Shown piece after piece: positions 9,209-18,440 of a stretch of DNA of 64,000 nucleotides. The stretch spans positions 1-64,000 of the forward strand of contig CAIKWZ010000010.1 in assembly GCA_903831255.1 (NCBI GenBank), written 5' to 3'. This stretch comes from an uncultured Alphaproteobacteria bacterium (lineage in GTDB: Bacteria; Pseudomonadota; Alphaproteobacteria; Caulobacterales; Hyphomonadaceae). The position numbers were made by a program, and so were the translations under genes. Position 1 is the stretch's first letter; each line of letters begins with the position of its first letter. Below the pieces are notes generated by a model. The model made no database searches and was not told where the DNA came from. It saw nothing but the letters and a program-made list of their open reading frames with translations.

Positions 9209-9661
9209 TCAGGTTCGCGCCGTCCAGCCCCCTCCGGGATCCTGCTGAAAGTATTTCACCCGCGCCCCGGCCTCGACAGCGGCCCGATACTGACGGCGGG
9301 CCTCGGCCCGCACATCCGCATTCGCCCCCTCGAAAACCACGAGGCAGCGCTCAAAATGACGACCCGCCGCCCCCCTGCCGTCCAGAAGGATCGCCGCCTT
9401 CGCCCCATTCCTCGGATCAGCCTCGCGGGCGAGCAGGACGGGCTGCCGATCCTCCAGGGCGCCTTCGCGCCCGTGAGGAAGGAAACTATCGTCCCTCCAG
9501 GTCCACAGATAACGGTCGAGACCGCTCAGGGTCTCGTCCTCGCCCGCGATGACAACCCGCCACCCCTTTTCGAGGCACTTTTCAACCAGAGGCGCGACCG
9601 CCTCGGGCACGGAGGTATGGTCGATATGGTAAAACCACCACTCCCCCGGATCCGACGCCAT
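9209..9661 (-). CDS. holC: DNA polymerase III chi subunit
   Basis: A 150-residue HolC. In the clamp-loader complex this subunit contacts single-strand-binding protein. Visible family signals are the early WWFYHI, the central KCLEKGWRVVIAGEDE, and LDRYLWTWRDDSFLPHG, with late CLVVFEG. The start at 9661 is preferred because it gives the family N-terminus and follows the pepA stop by 7 bases; a start at 9691 would overlap pepA. A pepA-holC pairing is common in proteobacteria. Confidence 0.92.
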   Translation of the reverse strand: MASDPGEWWFYHIDHTSVPEAVAPLVEKCLEKGWRVVIAGEDETLSGLDRYLWTWRDDSFLPHGREGALEDRQPVLLAREADPRNGAKAAILLDGRGAAGRHFERCLVVFEGANADVRAEARRQYRAAVEAGARVKYFQQDPGGGWTART

Positions 9662-9668
9662 GGAGGTC

Positions 9669-11144
9669 TCAGTCCTCGTAATGGTCCGCAATCAGACGAT
9701 CGAGGATCCTGACCCCCCAGCCCGTTCCCCACAAAGGCTCAAGGGGATTATCATTCCCCGGCTTCCAGGCCGTTCCGGCGATGTCCAGATGCGCCCACAC
9801 GCGTCCTTCGTCGACGAAGCGATGAATGAACTGAGCGCCGACAATCGATCCCGCCGAGCGATTGCCGATGTTCTTCATGTCGGCGCATTCGCTGTCGAGC
9901 TGACGGTCATAGCCCGGCCCGACCGGCATCCGCCACACGGGCTCGCCTTCCACCTTCCCGGAGGCGAGCAACCGGTCCGCCAGCTCGTCATTGTTGGAGA
10001 ACAGACCGGCATGCTCATGGCCGAGAGCAATGATGATCGCGCCCGTCAGCGTCGCCAGATCGACGATCGCACGCGGATTGAACTTCTTTTGAGCGTACCA
10101 CATCACATCGGCGAGCACGAGACGACCCTCGGCATCGGTATTGAGGATCTCGATCGTCTTGCCGGCGGCGGACCGGACGATATCGCCCGGACGCTGGGCC
10201 TTGGCGTCGGGCATGTTCTCGACAAGTCCGACCAGCCCCACCACATTGGCCTTGGCCTTGCGGCGGGCGAGGGCGACCATGGCGCCGACCACAGCGGCCG
10301 ACCCGCCCATATCCCCCTTCATCTCGTCCATTCCCGGCCCCGGTTTAAGGGAGATGCCGCCGCTGTCGAAGGTGACGCCCTTTCCCACCAGCGCCACCGG
10401 AGCGGCTTTCTTGTCCTTCGAACCGTTCCATCGCAGCACGCACAGCCGCGATCCGGACTCGCTGCCCTGCCCCACGCCAAGAAGCGAGCCCATGCCCAGC
10501 TTCGCCATGGCGGGCTCATCGAGCACGTCAATCTCCAGCCCGAGCTCGGCGAGATCGGAGATGCGGGCCGCATAGGTCTCCGGATTAAGGACATTCGGCG
10601 GCTCGCACACCAGGGTCCGGGCGAGCTCAATGCCTTCGGCGCGGGCCGCCAGCGGCGCATAATCCGACCGCGCTCCGGCCGTCGAATCGGTCACCACGCT
10701 CACCACGCCGAGCGAGGGCTTCTTTTCCGGCTTCAGGGTCAGACGATAGCCGTCGAAACGAAACGCGGCGAGCCTGGCCCCGAACGCCAGCTGCGCGGCG
10801 ATGGCGCGATCCGGAGGTCCGACCAGAGCGAGAGTTCGCGCGCCGCTGACCAGAAGCTTCCTGACCACGCTGGCCCCGGCCTTCTGCCAGCCGAGATCAT
10901 CAATCGACTTTTTCTTGCCGACCCCGACGAGCAGGACCCGATCCGCCTCGCTCCAGTCGGGCGCGAGAAACTCCAGGAGCTGGCCGGCGCCGCCCTTAAA
11001 TCCTGACGACGCCCCGATAGCCCGCCGGAAGGCGGCCTCTGCGCCGGCCTCGAGGCCGTCGCCAAATTCGACGCCCTTTTCTCCCTCATAGGCGAAATAG
11101 GCGATCGCATCGCCGGAAGGTTCAGCTGAAAACTTGATCTGCAT
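9669..11144 (-). CDS. pepA: Leucyl aminopeptidase (M17)
   Basis: A 491-residue cytosol aminopeptidase releasing N-terminal residues, using two metal ions. The metal-binding motifs are present: VGKGVTFDSGGISLKPG, MDEMKGDMGGSAAV and the signature NTDAEGRLVLAD. The length matches the family. It is divergent from lptF. In some bacteria PepA also binds DNA in site-specific recombination, but nothing here indicates that use. Confidence 0.97.
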   Translation of the reverse strand: MQIKFSAEPSGDAIAYFAYEGEKGVEFGDGLEAGAEAAFRRAIGASSGFKGGAGQLLEFLAPDWSEADRVLLVGVGKKKSIDDLGWQKAGASVVRKLLVSGARTLALVGPPDRAIAAQLAFGARLAAFRFDGYRLTLKPEKKPSLGVVSVVTDSTAGARSDYAPLAARAEGIELARTLVCEPPNVLNPETYAARISDLAELGLEIDVLDEPAMAKLGMGSLLGVGQGSESGSRLCVLRWNGSKDKKAAPVALVGKGVTFDSGGISLKPGPGMDEMKGDMGGSAAVVGAMVALARRKAKANVVGLVGLVENMPDAKAQRPGDIVRSAAGKTIEILNTDAEGRLVLADVMWYAQKKFNPRAIVDLATLTGAIIIALGHEHAGLFSNNDELADRLLASGKVEGEPVWRMPVGPGYDRQLDSECADMKNIGNRSAGSIVGAQFIHRFVDEGRVWAHLDIAGTAWKPGNDNPLEPLWGTGWGVRILDRLIADHYED

Positions 11145-11283
11145 GGGTTTGGGTCCGGCCTGCGAATTGACTACACTTATACGTCGACGAAATCCTTCGG
11201 CGCGGTTAGCAGTGGTACGGGCGTCGGCCCGACCGGAGGCGCTGCGCGCACCGACCTCAGGTATCTGGCTCAGGTTTCTGGCA

Positions 11284-12438
11284 ATGTCAGGGTTTCAACG
11301 CTACCTCTTTCGAAACGTTCTGAGAACATTGCTGGCGATCGTCGGCGGTCTCGCCCTGATCGCCCTGCTGACCCAGGGCCTCACTCAGATAGACCTGATT
11401 GTCGAGAATCGCCAGTCGCTCCTTGTTTATCTCTGGGTTTCCTGCCTCGCGGCCCCGCAGATCATCTCCCTTCTGACCCCCATCGCGCTCTTCGTCGCAA
11501 CGGCCGCCGCCCTCAATCTCGCCCATCGCGAGAACGAGATCGTGGTCGCCCAGGCGGCGGGCATGTCCAACTGGGGGGTCGCCTCACCGGTCCTGCGGCT
11601 GGCCACGATCGCCGCCCTGCTCCACCTGGGGCTGAACCTCTGGGTGCAGCCGGCCGCCTACAGGGAAATGCGCCAGACCGTATCGGACGCCTCGAGCGAT
11701 CTTGTCGCCTCCCTCGTTCAGGCCGGTCAGTTCACCCAGCATCCCGGCGGCCTCACGACATTCGCCCGTGAAGTCGCAGGGCCCGAAATGAAGGACATTC
11801 TCATCAACGACAGCCGGACGCCGTCTCAGACCGTGACCTACATCGCCCGCACCGGGGTGATTGCGCTGATGGAAGGCAAGCCGGCGATCGTTATGCGCGA
11901 CGGCCTCGCCCAGCAACTCGGTGAAAGCGGGGCGCTGGAAGCTCTGAGGTTCGAACAGTCGACCTTCGATCTGGCGCCGTTCGTCAACGATCAGAAGGCG
12001 GTGATCCTCAAGGAATCGGACCGTTACCTGCCCGAGCTCTTCTATCCCGACATGACCAATTACTACGACAACGCCAATGTCGAGCGCCTGCTTGCCGAGG
12101 GACACGCGCGGATCTCGGCGCCGCTTCTGGACATCGCGATGGCCATGCTGGCGGTCTTCGCCGTCCTCGGCGGGGATTACAGCCGCCAGGGATATGGTCG
12201 GCGCATCGCCCTCGCCTCAGCCGCAGCGCTGGGCCTTCGCCTGACGACTTTCGCGGCCGTGTCCGCCGGCGAGGACGATCCCGCCCTGAACGCGCTCCAG
12301 TATCTCATTCCGCTCGCCGTGATCGTTTTTATCTCCTTCCGCTTTTTCCGGGAGAAACCTCTCTCGAAGACCCTTGGCCGCAGACTGACGCTTCCGCTTC
12401 CGGACCGCCTGTTCCGCCAGCCGCATGCGGGGACCTGA
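11284..12438 (+). CDS. lptF: LPS export ABC transporter permease LptF
   Basis: This 384-residue inner-membrane permease of the LptB2FG transporter extracts LPS for export. The pattern is the YjgP/YjgQ one: MSGFQRYLFRNVLRTLLAIVGG with TM1, two further N-terminal membrane segments, a periplasmic jellyroll-like domain (about residues 130-270), then three C-terminal segments. The ATG at 11284 is chosen because upstream in-frame codons are unlike the family. It is followed 3 bases later by lptG, forming an operon. Confidence 0.95.
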   Translation: MSGFQRYLFRNVLRTLLAIVGGLALIALLTQGLTQIDLIVENRQSLLVYLWVSCLAAPQIISLLTPIALFVATAAALNLAHRENEIVVAQAAGMSNWGVASPVLRLATIAALLHLGLNLWVQPAAYREMRQTVSDASSDLVASLVQAGQFTQHPGGLTTFAREVAGPEMKDILINDSRTPSQTVTYIARTGVIALMEGKPAIVMRDGLAQQLGESGALEALRFEQSTFDLAPFVNDQKAVILKESDRYLPELFYPDMTNYYDNANVERLLAEGHARISAPLLDIAMAMLAVFAVLGGDYSRQGYGRRIALASAAALGLRLTTFAAVSAGEDDPALNALQYLIPLAVIVFISFRFFREKPLSKTLGRRLTLPLPDRLFRQPHAGT

Positions 12439-12441
12439 GCC

Positions 12442-13587
12442 ATGGTGATGGTCGGTCGCATCCAGCGCTATGTCTTTCGCGAATGCCTGTCGGGCCTGCT
12501 GATGACCCTGGGCGTGATCCTTGTCGCCATTCTGCTGGTGGACGTCGTCGAACAGATGCGGACCATTGGCAGCCGCACCGACATCGGCATCGAGACGGCC
12601 TTCCAGCTGACCCTGATGAAAACCCCCGGCCTTCTGATGGAGACGCTGCCCTTTTCGGTTCTTGTCGGATCCATCCTGACCTACTCCCGCCTCAATCAGC
12701 GCAGCGAAATCCCGGCGATCCGGGCGGCCGGCGTCTCGGGCTGGCGCTTTCTGGGGCCCGTGATGGGCCTCGCCTTCGCGATCGGGGTCCTGATGGTGGC
12801 GGTGATCGACCCGCTGGCCACCCGCCTCAACCAGGAATTTCAGGTCAGGCGGGCAGAGCTTCTCAACACCGCTCCCGCGACCGAAGGGGGCCCGCGGGGC
12901 GATGTCTGGCTCAGCCAGGGCGATATTGCACAGGGCGAAGGGGCGGACGCTCCGGAGGCTCAGGAAAGCCAGGCGATCATCACGGCGCGGCGGGTTGTCG
13001 GCCGCGGCGAGGCGCTTGAGGATGTCTCCTTCTTCTACTTCCAGACCCGTCAGGACGGAACGGAACGCAGTTTCTCCCATCGTATCGACGCGGAACGCGC
13101 GACCCTGGTTCCGGGTTTTTGGCAGCTTGAGCAGGTAACCGAGAACCGGCCCGGTGGATCGATCGGTCGTCAGGCCCTTCTCTCCCTGCCCACGACCCTC
13201 CGGCCCGACACGCTCCTGTCTCGTTTCGCCTCTCCCAAGACCATCCCCTTCTGGGACCTTCCTCGCTTCATCCGCGACACGCGCAGCGCCGGCCTTGATG
13301 TTCGGGACTATGTGCTCAAGCTTCATACCCTCCTCGCCACACCCTTTCTCATGGTCGCAATGGCGCTGATCGGGGCGGTGGTGTGTCTGCGTCTTGCGCG
13401 ATCAGGCGGAGTGACCCAGCTCATCGCCGCCGGCGCCCTTGCGGGGTTTGTCCTCTTCTTCACCACCCGCATCGCCGCAGGTCTCTCCGCCTCAGGGGCA
13501 GCCCCGCCGGAAGCGGCCGCCTGGTGTCCGCCGCTCTTCGCGCTCTTTGGAGTTCTGGCGATCATCGCCCGGATCGAGGACGGCTGA
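12442..13587 (+). CDS. lptG: LPS export ABC transporter permease LptG
   Basis: The partner permease of LptF (381 residues). It shows the same N-terminal layout (GRIQRYVFRECLSGLLMTLGVILVAI), a periplasmic central domain, and C-terminal segments including LLATPFLMVAMALIGAVVC, typical of LptG. An in-frame ATG at 12448 is an alternative start. It starts 3 bases after lptF stops. The ATPase lptB is not in the window. Confidence 0.95.
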   Translation: MVMVGRIQRYVFRECLSGLLMTLGVILVAILLVDVVEQMRTIGSRTDIGIETAFQLTLMKTPGLLMETLPFSVLVGSILTYSRLNQRSEIPAIRAAGVSGWRFLGPVMGLAFAIGVLMVAVIDPLATRLNQEFQVRRAELLNTAPATEGGPRGDVWLSQGDIAQGEGADAPEAQESQAIITARRVVGRGEALEDVSFFYFQTRQDGTERSFSHRIDAERATLVPGFWQLEQVTENRPGGSIGRQALLSLPTTLRPDTLLSRFASPKTIPFWDLPRFIRDTRSAGLDVRDYVLKLHTLLATPFLMVAMALIGAVVCLRLARSGGVTQLIAAGALAGFVLFFTTRIAAGLSASGAAPPEAAAWCPPLFALFGVLAIIARIEDG

Positions 13588-13611
13588 CCGCCTCCATCGC
13601 CTGCTTCCATG

Positions 13612-13629
13612 GGTTTTTTCTAAAAAACC
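13612..13629. repeat. AT-rich 8-bp inverted repeat downstream of lptG
   Basis: GGTTTTTT and AAAAAACC pair with a 2-base centre, just after the lptG stop. It may terminate lptG transcripts or be part of the lptD control region. Confidence 0.45.
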
Positions 13630-13637
13630 ATCGTGAA

Positions 13638-13651
13638 GTCAGTCGACTGAC
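13638..13651. promoter_or_regulatory. Perfect 14-bp palindrome upstream of lptD
   Basis: GTCAGTCGACTGAC is fully self-complementary. It lies about 100 bases before the lptD start and 8 bases after the AT-rich repeat. Its size and symmetry are those of a dimeric repressor or activator site. No regulator gene is adjacent. Confidence 0.5.
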
Positions 13652-13753
13652 CAACTGATGAATTGCGGGCCAAGGTCTGGACGCCGAAGCAGGCTTCCCG
13701 TATCGCTCACAAAGGGCGCGTGCCCGGCTGGACTGTATGAAGGATAGCGCCCG

Positions 13754-15991
13754 GTGTTGCGGTTGACCTGTCTCGCCTCAGCCATGTTCGCCCTGTCCAC
13801 AGGGTTCACCGCCCACGCTCAAACTCCCCCGGCGCCCGAGACGGCCTCTGTCGGCGACCAGACCCGCGAGGAGAACGAAGAGGTCATCCTCAAGGCGCGC
13901 ACCGTCACCGAAGACCGCGAGGCCGAAACGCTCACGGCGGAGGGCGATGTCGAGGTTCGCGTCGGGGACCGGGTGCTCAAGGCGGATCGACTGGTCTACG
14001 ACCGGAAAGCCCAGACCATGCGCGCCCAGGGACGCGTGCAGATCACGGATGCGGACGGATCCGTTCAGTTTGCAGACGAGATCGAGGTCGATGAGGGCAT
14101 TGAAAACGCCTTCGCCACGCGCTTCTCCGTCCGTCTCGATGAAAACACCATCGCCACCGCCTCATCCGCCATCCGGAGCGACGGGGTGATGAACGCCCTC
14201 GAGCAGGTCATCTATACCGGATGCAGGATTTGCGAGGACGATAAGGCCAAAACCCCTACCTGGTCGCTGCGAGCCCGCCGGGCCGTCCAGAACCAGGACA
14301 CGCAGATGATCACCTACCAGGACGCCGTTCTCGAGATAAAGGGCGTTCCGGTTATCTACGTGCCGTATTTCGCTCACCCCGATCCGACCACTACGCGTCG
14401 CAGCGGATTTCTGACCCCCGACATGGGCGTCTCCTCCAAAATCGGCGTGTTTTACGAACAGCCCTACTATCTGGCCCTGTCTCCGTCTCAGGACCTGACC
14501 GTCGCGCCCATGATCGCTGCGCGCGTCAATCCTCTGGTCAAGCTCAACTACAGGAAGCGATTCTTTTCCGGCTATCTCGAGGCCGATGGAAGCTTCACCT
14601 ATGAGCAGGAGTTTGACAGCGACGGCGAGAAGTTCGGCGACAAGACCTGGCGAAGCCATCTCTACGGTTACGGACGGTTCGCGATCAATGAAACCTGGGA
14701 CTGGGGTTTCGGCGTCGAACGTCAGAGCGACGACCTGTATGATCTGCGATACGATATCGACGGCGAGGACGACATCCGGGGCCTCTATACCAGCCAGCCG
14801 CGTCAGCTCCTGACCCAGGTTTTCGCGACAGGCCAGAGAGAGGACTTTTTCCTCGAAACCGGAGTGCTGGCCTTTCAGGGGCTGCGGGCGGGCGACGATG
14901 ACGGCCGCTTCCCGAAAGCCGCTCCCATCCTGTTTGCGCAAAAGGCCTATGATTTCGGAAACGCCGGCACGTTGACCGCAGACCTCAGCGCCGCCGCCCT
15001 GTTCCGGGACAAGGCTGCGACGCTTCCGGATGGAACACCAACCCTCGACAGCGCCCGGGTCAGCGGCTCCGCTCAGTGGGAGAAGCAGTCAGTCCTCGGA
15101 CCTGGCGTGCTCGTGCGTCCGTTCGCCATGGCTCGTGGCGATGTCTATCGTCTTGACGATGGGGGGACGGCCGGACAGCGGGACGTCTCGCGTCTTCTGG
15201 GCCTTGCAGGCGCCCAGGCCTCGATGCCCTTCATCCGGCGCGGCGAGACGGTCGACCTCATCATCGAACCCATCGCGATGGTGGCCTACGGAAGCGAGGA
15301 TCAGAACGGAAAAGGCATTCCGAACGAAGACAGCCTTCTGTTCGAGGCCGATGAAACAAACCTCTTCAAGCCGGACGCGGTGTCCTCGTACGATCTCTGG
15401 GAAGGCGGGGCGAGAGGGTCCCTCGGCCTCAGCGCGACGGCACGTTTTGGAGACGGGGTTGAACTCTCGGGCGTCGTCGGCAGACGCTGGCGGGAAAAGC
15501 CCGATCCCGCCTTCAGCGCCCTCAGCAACCTCTCCGGAACGAAGTCAGACTACGTCACCTCCGTCAAGGCGCGCCTCGGAGACCGGCTGCAGGCGGAGGC
15601 GCGAATGCGCGTGACGGACGACATGAAGGTCGACCGCGTGGACCTCGACGCCAGCGCCAATATCTGGCGAATCAGGGGATCGGCCCGTTACTTCCGGGTC
15701 GCCGCCTCGTCTGCCTCCTCCTCGAGCGTCGGGCAGGAGGGCGTTCTCCTCAACGGATCTTTCCGGATCGACGATCGCTGGTCGGCCATCATCAGTCAGC
15801 AGCGCAACATAACGGACAACCTGGACATCAGACTGCAGGCGGGCCTCGCCTATTATGACGAATGTTCCTATTTTTCTCTCGCCTACGAGCGGTCAAACAC
15901 CCTCGACCGGTCGCTGGGCCCCTCGGAATCGATCCAGTTCCGGTTCGTCCTGACCGGTCTCGGGGGCGTCGCGGGAGACGAATTCGACTAA
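13754..15991 (+). CDS. lptD: LPS-assembly protein LptD
   Basis: A 745-residue outer-membrane protein that inserts LPS into the outer leaflet. It starts at GTG with an AAGGA site upstream, giving a signal peptide ending in AHAQ. The OstA/LptA-like N-terminal domain (about residues 45-135) has repeated VEVRVGDRVLKADRLVYD-type strands. The barrel region carries family text such as IPVIYVPYFAHPDP-like GVPVIYVPYFAHPDPTT and FLTPDMG. It ends in Asp-Glu-Phe-Asp rather than a terminal Phe, as is common for LptD. It heads the run with surA, pdxA and rsmA. Confidence 0.96.
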   Translation: MLRLTCLASAMFALSTGFTAHAQTPPAPETASVGDQTREENEEVILKARTVTEDREAETLTAEGDVEVRVGDRVLKADRLVYDRKAQTMRAQGRVQITDADGSVQFADEIEVDEGIENAFATRFSVRLDENTIATASSAIRSDGVMNALEQVIYTGCRICEDDKAKTPTWSLRARRAVQNQDTQMITYQDAVLEIKGVPVIYVPYFAHPDPTTTRRSGFLTPDMGVSSKIGVFYEQPYYLALSPSQDLTVAPMIAARVNPLVKLNYRKRFFSGYLEADGSFTYEQEFDSDGEKFGDKTWRSHLYGYGRFAINETWDWGFGVERQSDDLYDLRYDIDGEDDIRGLYTSQPRQLLTQVFATGQREDFFLETGVLAFQGLRAGDDDGRFPKAAPILFAQKAYDFGNAGTLTADLSAAALFRDKAATLPDGTPTLDSARVSGSAQWEKQSVLGPGVLVRPFAMARGDVYRLDDGGTAGQRDVSRLLGLAGAQASMPFIRRGETVDLIIEPIAMVAYGSEDQNGKGIPNEDSLLFEADETNLFKPDAVSSYDLWEGGARGSLGLSATARFGDGVELSGVVGRRWREKPDPAFSALSNLSGTKSDYVTSVKARLGDRLQAEARMRVTDDMKVDRVDLDASANIWRIRGSARYFRVAASSASSSSVGQEGVLLNGSFRIDDRWSAIISQQRNITDNLDIRLQAGLAYYDECSYFSLAYERSNTLDRSLGPSESIQFRFVLTGLGGVAGDEFD

Positions 15992-16146
15992 ACGGCTTAA
16001 CCGCACTGGAGCGTTGCGCCCGACCCTCGCCTCCCGCTATTGTGCGGTCCGGGCGATGCAGGCCGGAATGCGGACGGGATCAGGCCGAAGGCGCGCAGGG
16101 CTGACCCAGCCCCTCGAAGTGAAGACAGGACCGGCAAGGTGAACGC

Positions 16147-17424
16147 ATGAACCGTCTGATCGCAAGCGGACTGATCTTCACCCTCGGAGTGGTTGCGCCG
16201 ACCTCTCTCTCGGGCGCCATCGCCCAGCAGGCGCCGGCCGCATCCGCGGCAGCGGCCCGCGGTCAGGCGATCGAGGGCGTGGCGGTCCTGGTCAACGATG
16301 AGGTGATTTCCTATTCCGACGTGCGCAATCGCGCCCGCCTGATCCTCCTCAGCCTGGGGGCGCAGCCGGACGAGGAGACCCTGAAAGAGGCCCAGCAGCG
16401 GGCGATTGAGAGCCTGATCGAGGAGCAGATCCAGATCCAGGAGTTCAAGGAGCTGGTGAAGGATGGAGAGATCACCGACGAGGAGATCGATCGCGACCTG
16501 GAGGCGATCGCCCGGCAGAACGGCGTCACCCTCCAGGCCTTTATCGCCGATCTGGAAGGCCGGGGCATCAGCGCCCAGACCATGCGTCAGCAGGTCAAGG
16601 CTGACATTTCCTGGAGCAACATCGTCCGTGGGCGGTTTGCAAGGCAGGTTCGGGTCTCGGAACTGCGTATCAACGAGATGATGGAACGCCTGACGGGAAG
16701 CCTCGGAAAGCCGCAGTATCGGCTCGCGGAGATATTCCTGTACGCGCCTGACGCCGAGTCCCGAAGGAACGCCAGCGCAAGGGCCGAAACCCTTCAGCGT
16801 CAGATCGAACAGGGCGCCCAGTTCGAACGCGTCGCTCAGCAGTTCTCCGCCGCGCCCTCCGCGTCTGCGGGAGGCGACCTCGGCTGGCTGACGCCGGCGG
16901 ACATGCGTCCGGAAGTTCTCAAGGCGGTCGAGACGTCTTCAGCGCCAGCCTTCCTTCCGCCGATCGAAACCGAGGGCGGGGTCTATATCTACGCCCTGCT
17001 CGGCAAACGCGCTCCGGCGAACCCCCTCGAAGCGAGGCTCAACCTGCGCCAGATCTCGGCGCGCACCGAGGACGCTGCGACGAGACTGACCACCCTGCGC
17101 GCCGCCTCGAAGACCTGCGAGGCGGCATCGACCGCAGCCAAGGACGCCGACCTGACGTCGGTCGATCTGGACGATGTCGCCCTCGCCGACATGTCCGAGG
17201 CCTTTCAGACTGCGCTTCTGCCCTTACGGCCGGGCGAATCCACCGAGCCGCTCGACATCGCTGGCGGCAAAGCCGTTCTCTATGTCTGCTCCAGAAAGCA
17301 GGGCGGCGAGGAGATGCCGAGCCGGGAGCAGATCCGCTCCCGTCTGTTTGACAATGAGCTCACCATGCTGGCGGATCGCTATCTTCGCGACCTGAAGCGC
17401 GAGGCGACGATCATACGGCGCTGA
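16147..17424 (+). CDS. surA: SurA-like periplasmic peptidyl-prolyl isomerase/chaperone
   Basis: A 425-residue periplasmic chaperone for outer-membrane proteins such as LptD. It has a signal peptide (residues 1-27), a SurA N-domain (VAVLVNDEVISYSDVRNRARL, EEQIQIQEFKEL) and a parvulin-type rotamase domain at about residues 190-285 (YRLAEIFLYAP, FERVAQQFSAAPSASAGGDLGWL). A second, degenerate C-terminal segment follows. Position between lptD and pdxA matches the conserved surA locus. It ends 2 bases before pdxA. Confidence 0.93.
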   Translation: MNRLIASGLIFTLGVVAPTSLSGAIAQQAPAASAAAARGQAIEGVAVLVNDEVISYSDVRNRARLILLSLGAQPDEETLKEAQQRAIESLIEEQIQIQEFKELVKDGEITDEEIDRDLEAIARQNGVTLQAFIADLEGRGISAQTMRQQVKADISWSNIVRGRFARQVRVSELRINEMMERLTGSLGKPQYRLAEIFLYAPDAESRRNASARAETLQRQIEQGAQFERVAQQFSAAPSASAGGDLGWLTPADMRPEVLKAVETSSAPAFLPPIETEGGVYIYALLGKRAPANPLEARLNLRQISARTEDAATRLTTLRAASKTCEAASTAAKDADLTSVDLDDVALADMSEAFQTALLPLRPGESTEPLDIAGGKAVLYVCSRKQGGEEMPSREQIRSRLFDNELTMLADRYLRDLKREATIIRR

Positions 17425-17426
17425 TC

Positions 17427-18440
17427 ATGAACCGCCCGCCAACTCCTCTCGCCCTGACCATGGGCGATCCTGCAGGCGTGGGCCCGATCATAGCCTGGCG
17501 CGCCTATCTCGATCGGTCCCCGCAAACCCGCCCCTTCTTCTTCGTCGGCGGATCGGATGTGATGAAGGCCGCCTCGCCAGGGAGCGGAGCAACCCTGGTC
17601 GAGATCGCCCATCCGGAGGAGGCCCGCGAGGTCTGGCCCTCGGCGCTGCCTGTGCTCGACATTCCCTGTCCGGTGCCTGCGCCCGGACACCCTGACCCGG
17701 CCACGGCCCCAGCCATCATCGAGGCCATTCGCTCGGCGGTCGACTGGGTTCAGGCCGGACACGCAGCGGCGGTGGTCACCAACCCGATCTCGAAGGCGCT
17801 GCTCTATCAGGCCGGCTTTCCTCATCCGGGCCATACAGAGTATCTCGCCGAGCTCGCAGGGCGCGCCGGACCGACCCCAAGGCCTGTGATGATGCTGTGC
17901 GGAGGGGGGCTGAGGGTCGCTCTGACCACAATCCATCGCCCTCTGGCGACCGTCTCCTCCGCGCTCAGCTCTGGCCTCATCGCCGAGATCGCGCGGATAA
18001 CGGATAAGGCGCTGCGGAGGGATTTCGGGCTGACGCGGCCCCGGATCGGCCTCTGCGGTCTCAATCCTCACGCGGGCGAGGACGGGTCGATCGGCCGCGA
18101 GGAGCTGGAGGTGATCAACCCGGCGGCGGAGCGTCTGAGATCTGAAGGCGTTGACATCAGCGACGCCCGACCCTCCGATGTGATTTTTCATGAGGCGAGA
18201 GAGGGTCGCTTCGACGCGGTCCTCGCCATGTATCATGATCAGGGCCTGATCCCGGTAAAGACCCTCGATCTTTGGGGAGGCGTCAACACCACCCTCGGCC
18301 TTCCCTTCATTCGGACCTCGCCCGACCATGGGGTGGCGTATGACGCCGTCAGGGCCGGCAGGGTGCGAACCGAGAGCCTGGTTGCGGCCCTGAACCTGGC
18401 GGACGCGATGGCGCATGCGCGTTCTGTGTCGACACCATGA
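17427..18440 (+). CDS. pdxA: 4-hydroxythreonine-4-phosphate dehydrogenase
   Basis: This 337-residue NAD-dependent enzyme oxidises 4-phosphohydroxy-L-threonine in pyridoxal phosphate synthesis. Signals are LTMGDPAGVGPII at the N-terminus, GHTEYLAEL, and GLCGLNPHAGEDGSIGREE. Metal-site His/Asp-bearing text such as AMYHDQGLIPVK and PFIRTSPDHGVAYD is also present. It overlaps rsmA by ATGA (18437-18440), the conserved pdxA-ksgA coupling. Confidence 0.97.
   Translation: MNRPPTPLALTMGDPAGVGPIIAWRAYLDRSPQTRPFFFVGGSDVMKAASPGSGATLVEIAHPEEAREVWPSALPVLDIPCPVPAPGHPDPATAPAIIEAIRSAVDWVQAGHAAAVVTNPISKALLYQAGFPHPGHTEYLAELAGRAGPTPRPVMMLCGGGLRVALTTIHRPLATVSSALSSGLIAEIARITDKALRRDFGLTRPRIGLCGLNPHAGEDGSIGREELEVINPAAERLRSEGVDISDARPSDVIFHEAREGRFDAVLAMYHDQGLIPVKTLDLWGGVNTTLGLPFIRTSPDHGVAYDAVRAGRVRTESLVAALNLADAMAHARSVSTP

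Noticed and set aside
9660-11006. 448-codon open frame antisense to pepA
   Set aside because: It lies wholly over pepA, which has intact metal-binding motifs; the antisense protein is Arg/His-rich with no known domain.
12217-13326. 369-codon open frame antisense to lptF/lptG
   Set aside because: Low-complexity, charged translation opposite two clear membrane proteins.
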